This document shows, one piece after another, positions 1 through 5,049 of a stretch of DNA of 7,682 nucleotides. Numbering within the stretch: the first letter of the stretch is position 1; every line of letters starts with the position of its first letter. Made by a program: the position numbers and the translations under genes. The notes beneath the pieces were generated by a model that did no database searches, was not told where the DNA came from, and saw only the letters and a program-made list of their open reading frames with translations. The DNA comes from an uncultured Clostridia bacterium. Its GTDB lineage: Bacteria > Bacillota > Clostridia > Christensenellales > Aristaeellaceae. The stretch covers positions 1-7,682 of the forward strand of contig CAMOUF010000053.1 of NCBI GenBank assembly GCA_946626395.1. Reading direction: 5' to 3'.

Positions 1-726
1 CTTGATGGTTTCGGCCACCACGGCAAAGGGTTCGCCCTTCACGCTTGCCAGGGCCTTCTTCACCACGCCGGGGCCGCTGACGCCCACGCTCACCGCCCAG
101 TCGCCTTCGCCGGGGCCGTGGAACGCGCCGGCCATGAAGGGGTTATCCTCCACGGCGTTGGCGAAGATCACCAGCTTGGCGCAGCCCAGGCCGTCCTTGT
201 CGCCGGTCTTTTCGGCCAGGGACTTGATGGCTTCGCCGCACAGGCGCACGGCGTCCATGTCGATGCCCGCCCGGGTGGAGGCCACGTTGACGGAGGAGCA
301 CATGAGGTCGGTTTCCGACAGCGCCTGGGGAATGGATTCGATCAATCGCCTGTCCGCCGCCGTCATGCCCTTGGGCACCAGGGCGGAATAGCCGCCGATA
401 AAGTCCACGCCCGTTTCCTTGGCGGCCTTGTCCAGGGCCAGGGCCACGGGCAGGGGATCGTCGATGGCCCCGGTGATCAGGGACACGGGGGTGACGGAGA
501 TACGTTTATTCACGATGGGCACGCCGATTTCCCGCTCGATCTCCCGGCCCACCTTCACCAGGTTTTCCGCCTGGCGGGCAATGCGGCTGTATACCCGGCT
601 GGCCAGGCGGCGCTTGTCGTCGCACACGCAGTTGAACAGGGAAATGCCCATGGTGATGGTGCGCACGTCCAGTTTTTCCTGGTCGATCATCCGCAGGGTT
701 TCAAAAATCTGGCTGGTTTGGATCAT
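1..726 (-). CDS. UPF0210 / DUF711 (PFL-like) family protein, N-terminal part
   Basis: The minus strand is open from the ATG at 726-724 to the left edge, giving 242 residues without a stop. The family is usually about 450 residues, so roughly the C-terminal half lies outside. The N-terminus (MIQTSQIFETLRMI), then VRTITMGISL at residues 21-30 and a later glycine-rich stretch (VSVGVSGPGVV) are typical of UPF0210/DUF711, a family with a pyruvate-formate-lyase-like fold and no established reaction. I see no signal peptide or membrane segment, so it is probably cytoplasmic. A GGGGAG ribosome binding site lies 5' of the ATG. It starts 17 bp after the ACT-domain gene stop, so the two are probably cotranscribed. 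This pairing of UPF0237 with UPF0210 is common in Firmicutes and suggests the ACT protein senses a small molecule for its partner. Family assignment is firm; function is unknown. Confidence 0.9.
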   Translation of the reverse strand, partial: MIQTSQIFETLRMIDQEKLDVRTITMGISLFNCVCDDKRRLASRVYSRIARQAENLVKVGREIEREIGVPIVNKRISVTPVSLITGAIDDPLPVALALDKAAKETGVDFIGGYSALVPKGMTAADRRLIESIPQALSETDLMCSSVNVASTRAGIDMDAVRLCGEAIKSLAEKTGDKDGLGCAKLVIFANAVEDNPFMAGAFHGPGEGDWAVSVGVSGPGVVKKALASVKGEPFAVVAETIK

Positions 727-743
727 TTTTCTTCTCCCCCGCT

Positions 744-1025
744 TCACACCTGATGCATGGCTTCAAAAATTTCGCTCTTCTGAATGCGGATCTGCAGGCC
801 CAGTTCCTTGCCCAGGGCGTTGAGATCATTCTGCAATTCGTCAAAGGGGCAGGTGGGCTCGCTCAGATCCACCACCATCACCATATTAAAATAACCGTCC
901 ACAATGGTTTGGGAAATATCCAATATATTCACGCCGCGCTCAAACAGCACGCTGCTGACCCCGGCGATGATGCCCTTCCGGTCAAACCCCAATACCGTGA
1001 CCACAGCCTTGGATTCCGCTGCCAT
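744..1025 (-). CDS. ACT domain-containing protein, UPF0237 family
   Basis: This is a 93-residue protein consisting of one ACT domain. The N-terminal strand and turn KAVVTVLGFDRKGIIAGVS (residues 6-24) resemble the ligand-binding edge of glycine-cleavage-repressor-like ACT domains, and a second strand NILDISQTIVDGYFNMVMVVDL follows. The length matches UPF0237 proteins (about 90 residues), so the gene is complete. ACT domains usually dimerise and bind amino acids or other small ligands; the ligand here is unknown. The ATG is preceded by a strong AGGAGAGG ribosome binding site, which fixes the start. It is the first gene of a leftward unit with the UPF0210 gene, driven by the extended -10 promoter about 60 bp upstream. 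No membrane or secretion signal is visible. Confidence 0.93.
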   Translation of the reverse strand: MAAESKAVVTVLGFDRKGIIAGVSSVLFERGVNILDISQTIVDGYFNMVMVVDLSEPTCPFDELQNDLNALGKELGLQIRIQKSEIFEAMHQV

Positions 1026-1083
1026 GTTTCCCTCTCCTCTCCGGCGACCAGCAAAATAGAATCAGCGCTGGTTCACCAAATGC

Positions 1084-1112
1084 ATTATACCACAAAGCCT
1101 TATCCCCCGCAA
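1084..1112 (-). promoter_or_regulatory. Sigma-A promoter for the ACT/UPF0210 pair (extended -10)
   Basis: Read on the minus strand, there is a perfect TATAAT (plus 1084-1089) preceded by TGG, an extended -10. Seventeen bases further upstream is TTGCGG (plus 1107-1112), which matches the -35 consensus at its first three bases. Transcription would begin near 1077, giving a leader of about 50 nt before the ACT-domain ATG at 1025. The assignment rests on sequence match only. Confidence 0.72.
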
Positions 1113-1203
1113 CTGCCGCCTTCCGCCAGCGCCTGAGCAGGGGTAGTTTTCTTTATTTATTAAGAAATAATTACAGAAATATAGAGAATTTACAACAATC
1201 CTC

Positions 1204-1232
1204 TTGCTTTTTTCACAAAAAAACGTTATACT
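1204..1232 (+). promoter_or_regulatory. Sigma-A promoter for the secreted LRR protein
   Basis: TTGCTT (1204-1209) and TATACT (1227-1232) are separated by exactly 17 bp and embedded in an AT-rich upstream stretch (1145-1225). The start site would be near 1239, leaving a leader of about 70 nt before the preferred ATG at 1308. An in-frame upstream ATG at 1245 is only about 6 nt from this start site and has no room for a ribosome binding site, which supports 1308 as the start. Confidence 0.65.
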
Positions 1233-1307
1233 GAAAATTGCCCAATGCCCAGCGGCATGAAAAACAGCCGCCGCGCATCCGGCAAAAGAATATGGAGGGA
1301 TACCACC

Positions 1308-1988
1308 ATGAAAAAAATTCTGCGGGTTTTCCTGCTGATGATGCTGGTGACCGTGCTTTGCGCAGGCACGGCTTTTGCCACCCTGTCCTATTCCTGGAAT
1401 AACGGCGTTCTGACCGTTTCCACGGATAGCACAACTGGCTTGACCAAACTCTACTTGGATGGTGTTTCACAGCAATATCTGAGCGACAAGATCACGACGG
1501 TCACGATCCAAGTGGAACAAGACAATCAATGGCATACACTGAAAGCATATCCGGACGAAGCATTCGGCGGTGAAAGCGGAGAATACACATTCTTTGCCGG
1601 CAGCAGCGCCCCCGTCACCGCAGCCCCCACCGTTACCCCGAAGCCCACCGTTACTCCCAAGCCTACCGTCACTCCCAAGCCTACCGTCATTCCCGCCATG
1701 GATCCCCCTGATTTCGTGCTGCCCGACAGCCTGGTATTCATTGATCAGGATGCTTTCTCCAATATTGCCGCGGAAGTGATCCAGCTGCCCGAAAGCCTCA
1801 GGGCCATTGGCGGCAACGCCTTTGACAACTGCCTGAACCTGCGGCAGATCTATATTCCCAGGAACGCTTCCATCAGTTCCTCCGCGTTCACCGGGGTGAC
1901 CAACCTGACGATTTTCGGCTATACCGGCAGCAATGCTGAAACTTTTGCCGCGCAGAAGGGCTATTCCTTCGTTTCCATCGGCAATTAA
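1308..1988 (+). CDS. Small secreted BspA-type leucine-rich-repeat protein
   Basis: This 226-residue protein begins with a clear signal peptide: MKK, a hydrophobic core (LRVFLLMMLVTVLCAG) and a likely cleavage after Ala24 (TAFA). Residues about 25-106 are Thr/Ser-rich and match no family I recognise. Residues about 107-130 are a Pro/Thr linker with repeated PTVTPK units. Residues about 134-226 are LRR_5/BspA-like: LPDSLVFIDQDAF, LPESLRAIGGNAFDNC, then the typical closing block LTIFGYTGSNAETFAAQKGYSF. BspA-like proteins act outside the cell, often in binding to host or polymer surfaces; no cell-wall anchor motif is present, so this one is probably released. The ATG at 1308 was chosen over the in-frame ATG at 1245 because TGGAGGGA lies 9 nt upstream and the signal peptide begins exactly there. 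Its middle part is more AT-rich than neighbouring genes. It is monocistronic. Its target is unknown. Confidence 0.87.
   Translation: MKKILRVFLLMMLVTVLCAGTAFATLSYSWNNGVLTVSTDSTTGLTKLYLDGVSQQYLSDKITTVTIQVEQDNQWHTLKAYPDEAFGGESGEYTFFAGSSAPVTAAPTVTPKPTVTPKPTVTPKPTVIPAMDPPDFVLPDSLVFIDQDAFSNIAAEVIQLPESLRAIGGNAFDNCLNLRQIYIPRNASISSSAFTGVTNLTIFGYTGSNAETFAAQKGYSFVSIGN
1626..1697 (+). repeat. Four 18-bp in-frame tandem repeats (PTVTPK linker)
   Basis: Four consecutive 18-bp units encode PTVTPK, PTVTPK, PTVTPK and a degenerate PTVIPA. The units differ at a few positions, mostly third codon bases (ACC/ACT, CCG/CCC, CCC/CCT). They form a flexible Pro/Thr spacer between the N-terminal region and the LRR region. 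The copy number could change by slippage without breaking the frame. Confidence 0.9.
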
Positions 1989-2018
1989 AAAACGGCTGAG
2001 ACCATCAAGCCGCCTTTT

Positions 2019-2049
2019 CCCTCCGGGCATCTTCCGGGGGGATTTTTTT
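2019..2049 (+). terminator. Rho-independent terminator of the LRR gene
   Basis: An 8-bp stem, CCCTCCGG (2019-2026) with CCGGGGGG (2034-2041), includes one G-T pair, has a 7-nt loop, and is followed by seven T (2043-2049). A weaker hairpin sits just before it (1993-1997 with 2008-2012, CGGCT/AGCCG) and is followed by CCTTTT, so termination may be tandem. Confidence 0.9.
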
Positions 2050-2051
2050 AT

Positions 2052-2161
2052 TAGTGAGGAATTAGGAGTGAGGAGTTAGGTGTTAATAATGGGCGCTTCG
2101 CGCCATAATACGAGCTCGTTGTGGAACAACAATTTTCAACTCCTCACTCCTCACTCCTAAC
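2052..2161. repeat. Inverted heptamer-repeat element with central palindromes
   Basis: Two arms with 7-bp periodicity face each other. Positions 2062-2076 (TTAGGAGTGAGGAGT) are the exact reverse complement of 2146-2160. On the minus strand the left arm splits into AACACCT, AACTCCT, CACTCCT, AATTCCT; on the plus strand the right arm reads AACTCCT, CACTCCT, CACTCCT, AACTTAG. Between them lie a GGCGC-TTC-GCGCC hairpin (2092-2104), the palindrome ACGAGCTCGT (2110-2119) and a GTTG/CAAC hairpin (2118-2130). It lies between the LRR terminator and the GH51 promoter and encodes nothing plausible. Confidence 0.8.
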
Positions 2162-2181
2162 TTAGTGCCGTTCTCTTTTTC

Positions 2182-2209
2182 TTGACAGAATGGCAGATGC
2201 TGGTATAAT
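2182..2209 (+). promoter_or_regulatory. Consensus sigma-A promoter of the GH51 gene
   Basis: A perfect TTGACA (2182-2187) and a perfect TATAAT (2204-2209) are separated by 16 bp, and TGG precedes the -10. Such a strong promoter suggests either high constitutive expression or control by a repressor. I could not recognise a sugar-repressor operator. In the leader a small hairpin, CGCCG-TCC-CGGCG (2224-2236), lies just before the ribosome binding site AAAGGAGAGG (2243-2252). Confidence 0.9.
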
Positions 2210-2257
2210 AGCCTCATCAAACGCGCCGTCCCGGCGGAAAGCAAAGGAGAGGACATC

Positions 2258-3769
2258 ATGAAAAAGGCTTCCATGGTCCTGGATCAGCATTACGTGATCG
2301 GTCAGATCGATCCCAGGATTTACGGTTCTTTTATCGAGCATTTAGGCCGCGCCGTATACGGCGGCATCTATGAGCCCGGCCATCCCCAGGCGGATGAACA
2401 GGGCTTCCGCAGAGACGTGCTGGACAAGGTCCGGGAAATCGGCGTGCCGGTGGTGCGTTATCCAGGCGGCAATTTCGTGTCCGGCTTCAACTGGGAAGAT
2501 TCCGTCGGCCCCCAGGCGCAGCGGCCCAAGCGGCTGGACCTGGCCTGGTTCACCACGGAAAGCAATCAGGTGGGCATGCACGAGTTTGCCTCCTGGGCCA
2601 AGAAGGCGGGCAGCGAAGTGATGTACGCCATCAACCTGGGCACCCGGGGCCCCGAAAACGCCCGGGACGTGGTGGAATACGCCAACCACAAAGGCGGCAG
2701 CAAGTTTTCCGATCTGCGCATCCAGAACGGCAGCAAGGAGCCCCTGGGCATCAAGCTCTGGTGCCTGGGCAATGAAATGGACGGCCCCTGGCAGATGGGC
2801 CACAAGACCGCCTATGAGTATGGCCGGGTGGCCAACGAAGCCGCCAAGATGATGAAGTGGGTGGACCCCTCCATCGAAGTGGTGGCCTGCGGCTCCTCCT
2901 CCTCTCAGATGCCCACCTTCGGGGATTGGGAATTGACCATGCTCAATGAATGCTATGAAAACATCGACTATGTGTCCCTCCACCGCTATTACGGCAACCC
3001 CACCGGCGACACCCCCGGCTTCCTGGCCCGCAGCATGGACATGGACGAGTTCATCCACACGGTGGTCTCCATCTGCGACGCGGTGAAGGGCAAGAAGCAC
3101 AAGAAAAAGCAGATCAACCTGTCCTTTGACGAATGGAACGTGTGGTATCATTCCAGCGAGCAGGACAAGGAAATCTGGAAGCGGGAAAAGTGGGGCCCCG
3201 CCCTGCCTTTGCTTGAGGACGTATACAACTTTGAGGACGCGCTGCTGGTGGGCTCCATGCTGATCACCTTCCTGCGCAACGCGGACCGGGTGAAGGTGGC
3301 CTGCCTGGCTCAATTGGTCAATGTGATCGCCCCCATCATGACCCGCACCGGCGGCGGATGCTGGGCCCAGACCATCTTCTATCCCTACATGCACGCCAGC
3401 CGCTATGGCCGGGGCACCGCCCTTCGGGCCATCGTGGACACCCCGGTGTACGACTGCAAGGACTACGAAGCCGTGCCCCTCATCGACGCCACCGCCACCC
3501 GAGCTGACGACGGCAGCGTGACCGTATTCTGCGTGAACCGGGACATGGCGGAGGATTTCTGCCTGGATATCGACCTGCGCTCCTTTGGCGATATGAAGCT
3601 GAAAGAGCATATCCTGCTGCATCATGATGACGTGAAGGCCGTGAACACCGAGGAAAACCCCGGCAACGTTTCCCCCGTTCCCGGCCCCGGCGGCACTATC
3701 GATCAGGGCCGGGCCCAGATCAAAATTCCCGCTTTGAGCTGGAACGTGCTGCGGTTTGAAAAAATTTAA
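2258..3769 (+). CDS. abfA: Alpha-L-arabinofuranosidase, GH51, intracellular
   Basis: This 503-residue enzyme has the usual length of bacterial GH51 alpha-L-arabinofuranosidases, which remove terminal L-arabinofuranosyl groups from arabinan, arabinoxylan and their oligosaccharides with retention of configuration. The N-terminal signature IYGSFIEHLGRAVYGGIY (residues 21-38) and RYPGGNFVSGFNWED (67-81) are typical. The predicted acid/base is Glu173 in CLGNEMDGPWQ and the predicted nucleophile is Glu292 in SFDEWNVWY. The (beta/alpha)8 barrel is followed by a beta-sandwich from about residue 390 to the end. No signal peptide is present, so it should act in the cytoplasm on imported oligosaccharides. 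The ATG is fixed by AAAGGAGAGG upstream. The gene has its own promoter and terminator, and no transporter or arabinose-pathway gene lies beside it in this window. The family is certain; the preferred substrate is not. Confidence 0.97.
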   Translation: MKKASMVLDQHYVIGQIDPRIYGSFIEHLGRAVYGGIYEPGHPQADEQGFRRDVLDKVREIGVPVVRYPGGNFVSGFNWEDSVGPQAQRPKRLDLAWFTTESNQVGMHEFASWAKKAGSEVMYAINLGTRGPENARDVVEYANHKGGSKFSDLRIQNGSKEPLGIKLWCLGNEMDGPWQMGHKTAYEYGRVANEAAKMMKWVDPSIEVVACGSSSSQMPTFGDWELTMLNECYENIDYVSLHRYYGNPTGDTPGFLARSMDMDEFIHTVVSICDAVKGKKHKKKQINLSFDEWNVWYHSSEQDKEIWKREKWGPALPLLEDVYNFEDALLVGSMLITFLRNADRVKVACLAQLVNVIAPIMTRTGGGCWAQTIFYPYMHASRYGRGTALRAIVDTPVYDCKDYEAVPLIDATATRADDGSVTVFCVNRDMAEDFCLDIDLRSFGDMKLKEHILLHHDDVKAVNTEENPGNVSPVPGPGGTIDQGRAQIKIPALSWNVLRFEKI

Positions 3770-3788
3770 CAGGGATCTTGTCCCTTGG

Positions 3789-3824
3789 AGCGGAGGGCCC
3801 TTTCAGCCCTTCGCTTTTCTTTTT
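3789..3824 (+). terminator. Rho-independent terminator of the GH51 gene
   Basis: A 10-bp stem, AGCGGAGGGC (3789-3798) with GCCCTTCGCT (3806-3815), has one G-T pair and a 7-nt loop, and is followed by a T-rich tract (3816-3824) broken by one C. A small GGGA/TCCC hairpin (about 3774-3784) precedes it. The convergent spoIIID gene ends at 3833, just beyond. Read on the minus strand the main hairpin has no T-run after it, so it serves the plus strand best. Confidence 0.9.
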
Positions 3825-3832
3825 CCCTGCGG

Positions 3833-4102
3833 TTACTGATGCTGGGTCTTTTCCCGGATCATCTGCCAGCGGCGGCGGGTGGCCGCGCCGCCCCGCAGGT
3901 GGCGCACCGCCTGATGATACCGCAGGATCTCCTCCACCTCTGCAAACAGCCCCGGATGAATCCCCCGCAGCCGATCATGCATGTCCTTGTGCACTGAGCT
4001 TTTGCTCATGCCGAAGGCCTGCGCCGCCTGGCGCACCGTGGCCCCCGTGCGCACGATATACCGTCCCAGGCTGACGCACCGCTTTTCCACATCCTCCCGC
4101 AC
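3833..4102 (-). CDS. spoIIID: Sporulation transcriptional regulator SpoIIID
   Basis: SpoIIID is a small DNA-binding protein that activates and represses mother-cell genes during endospore formation. The 89-residue product MREDVEKRCVSLGRYIV lines up without gaps with the B. subtilis N-terminus as I recall it. A helix-turn-helix follows (about residues 21-43, ATVRQAAQAFGMSKSSVHKD), then the family signature RYHQAVRHLRGG (61-72) and a basic tail. I place the start at the GTG read from 4102-4100, because AAGGGAGG lies 8 nt upstream and because an ATG start at 4126 would add eight residues (MGRREAGP) that the family lacks and would put the ribosome binding site inside the gene. It converges with the GH51 gene and diverges from ctsR. 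I found no convincing sporulation (sigma-E) promoter. It is strong evidence for an endospore former. Confidence 0.94.
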   Translation of the reverse strand: MREDVEKRCVSLGRYIVRTGATVRQAAQAFGMSKSSVHKDMHDRLRGIHPGLFAEVEEILRYHQAVRHLRGGAATRRRWQMIREKTQHQ

Positions 4103-4118
4103 CGGCCCCGCCTCCCTT
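4103..4118 (-). promoter_or_regulatory. Ribosome binding site that decides the spoIIID GTG start
   Basis: Read on the minus strand, AAGGGAGG is followed by eight bases and then the GTG at 4102-4100. The upstream ATG at 4126-4124 has only CGCATAGG-type sequence before it, with no purine-rich ribosome binding site at a suitable distance. Confidence 0.75.
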
Positions 4119-4173
4119 CGGCCCATCCTATGCGCGGGAAAACGGGTTCATGACTGTTGCCGTACCAGTCAAT

Positions 4174-4337
4174 AAGGCAATAGAAAAACGAGAGTTCAGA
4201 TATTTTCGTCGTTCCAAGTCTGCATTTGTTCCTTGGGTCCGTCTATATTCTCTACACTCTGAACTCTGTACTCTATTGCCTAATTCCTATTGCCTCTTGC
4301 CTAATGCCTATTGCCTATTGCCTAATGCCTCTTCGCT
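4174..4337. repeat. Heptamer tandem-repeat element with an inverted left arm
   Basis: From 4247 to 4337 the plus strand divides cleanly into thirteen 7-bp units ending in CT. The first four end in CTCT (such as ACACTCT, GAACTCT), the next eight end in CCT (ATTGCCT four times, AATGCCT twice, CTTGCCT, AATTCCT) and the last is CTTCGCT. The left arm at 4174-4199 is an imperfect inverted copy of 4258-4281: read on the minus strand it gives TCTGAACTCT, a diverged middle, then CTATTGCCT. The roughly 58 bp between the arms include a CCAAG/CTTGG hairpin. No gene is visible. The design matches the element at 2052-2161. Confidence 0.8.
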
Positions 4338-4426
4338 AAAAGTGCTCTGCAAAAGGTTCCGCCTGATCATCTATGGCTGATTCAACCTCCTTTCCCGTTT
4401 TTCTTTTGCATTTTAAAAAAATCAAC

Positions 4427-4455
4427 TTGCGCAATTCGCTTTTCTATGGTACAAT
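4427..4455 (+). promoter_or_regulatory. Sigma-A promoter of the ctsR operon (extended -10)
   Basis: TTGCGC (4427-4432) and TACAAT (4450-4455) are separated by 17 bp, and TGG sits directly before the -10. The start site would be near 4462, inside the predicted CtsR operator. The leader to the ctsR ATG at 4496 is about 35 nt and carries the ribosome binding site GGAGGG (4484-4489). Confidence 0.8.
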
Positions 4456-4460
4456 CGAAT

Positions 4461-4477
4461 GGTCAAAGAAAGACAAT
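4461..4477 (+). promoter_or_regulatory. CtsR operator (heptad direct repeat)
   Basis: GGTCAAA-GAA-AGACAAT fits the CtsR box (RGTCAAA, NAN, RGTCAAA). The first heptad is perfect, the spacer fits NAN, and the second heptad matches at five of seven positions. It overlaps the predicted start site, so bound CtsR would block RNA polymerase. This indicates autoregulation of ctsR-mcsA-mcsB-clpC by heat and protein stress. Confidence 0.82.
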
Positions 4478-4495
4478 TTCTTTGGAGGGATGAAC

Positions 4496-4978
4496 ATGCG
4501 ATTAAGCGATACCATTGAAAGCTTCATCAAGGCCATGCTCCAGGAGGATCAGCCGGAGGTGGAGCTGAAAAGAAACGAGCTGGCGGAGTATTTTCACTGT
4601 GCCCCCAGCCAGATCAATTATGTACTGGCCACCCGCTTTACCCCGGATCACGGCTATGTGACCTCCTCCCAGCGGGGAGGCGGCGGGTTTATCCGCATCG
4701 TGCGGGTGCGGCAAAGCACCGGGGATCATTTGAATTATCTGCTGCGGGAGCGGGTGGGCGACAGCCTGGACGCCCAGTCCGCCCAGGTTTTATGCGCCCA
4801 ATTGGCCGAGCGCAAGGTGGTGACGCCCCAGGAAGCCCATCTCATGGCGGCGGCCCTGTCCCCCCAGGCCCTGTCCGCTCCCATGCCCGAGGCGCTCAAA
4901 GATAACCTAAGGGCAAAAATTTTCAAATGCATGCTGTTGAGCGTGATGCAGCAAAAATCCCAGCAGGAAAACGGTTGA
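4496..4978 (+). CDS. ctsR: Class III heat-shock repressor CtsR
   Basis: CtsR represses the clp genes at normal temperature and loses DNA binding under heat or oxidative stress. The 160-residue product has the N-terminal winged helix-turn-helix: VELKRNELAEYFHCAPSQINYVLATRF at about residues 22-48, then the glycine-rich wing SQRGGGGFIRI at 58-68. Arg60 corresponds to the wing arginine that McsB phosphorylates in Bacillus/Geobacillus CtsR. The C-terminal four-helix domain (about 80-155) completes the usual length. I chose the ATG at 4496 because GGAGGG lies 6 nt upstream; another in-frame ATG at 4490 abuts the ribosome binding site, and further upstream the frame runs through the promoter. It is the first gene of the operon, and mcsA begins 71 bp downstream. 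Confidence 0.96.
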   Translation: MRLSDTIESFIKAMLQEDQPEVELKRNELAEYFHCAPSQINYVLATRFTPDHGYVTSSQRGGGGFIRIVRVRQSTGDHLNYLLRERVGDSLDAQSAQVLCAQLAERKVVTPQEAHLMAAALSPQALSAPMPEALKDNLRAKIFKCMLLSVMQQKSQQENG

Positions 4979-5005
4979 TTTTGCCGCCTTAACCAATGCC
5001 ATCCC

Positions 5006-5031
5006 GGCGCATACTATGCATATCATGCGCC
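5006..5031 (+). promoter_or_regulatory. Palindrome in the ctsR-mcsA gap
   Basis: GGCGCAT (5006-5012) and ATGCGCC (5025-5031) form a perfect 7-bp stem, and the middle is also nearly self-complementary (centre TATGCATA), so 11 of 13 positions pair overall. It has no T-run, so it is not a terminator. It lies 6 nt before the mcsA ribosome binding site AAGGAGG (5038-5044). It could be an mRNA hairpin affecting processing or mcsA translation, or a protein-binding site. Confidence 0.6.
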
Positions 5032-5049
5032 CTGCCGAAGGAGGAATTT

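Noticed and set aside
118..753. Plus-strand open frame of 211 codons at the left end
   Set aside because: It lies opposite the UPF0210 gene, whose minus-strand translation has clear family motifs. The plus-strand product is Gly/His-rich and unrecognisable.
1148..1167. AT-only hairpin TTTCTT/AAGAAA upstream of the LRR promoter
   Set aside because: A 6-bp AT-rich stem with an 8-nt loop is expected by chance in such AT-rich sequence.
2342..3625. Long 427-codon open frame on the minus strand opposite the GH51 gene
   Set aside because: It is rich in His/Gly/Ala/Val with no domain, as expected of the complement of a GC-rich gene with strong codon bias. The plus strand has a certain GH51 gene there.
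4123..4132. CATAGGAT on the minus strand as a sigma-E -10 box for spoIIID
   Set aside because: The start site would fall at or inside the ribosome binding site, and no convincing -35 lies 13-15 bp upstream.
4247..4337. CRISPR array
   Set aside because: The units are 7 bp with no alternation of conserved repeats and unique 30-40 bp spacers, and no cas gene is near.
4320..4415. Small minus-strand frame (about 20 codons) after an AAAGGAGG sequence near 4390
   Set aside because: The spacing from AAAGGAGG to the ATG is about 15 nt, the frame ends inside the heptamer repeats, and the product matches nothing. Another minus-strand frame here, ending FAEHF, lacks a credible start.
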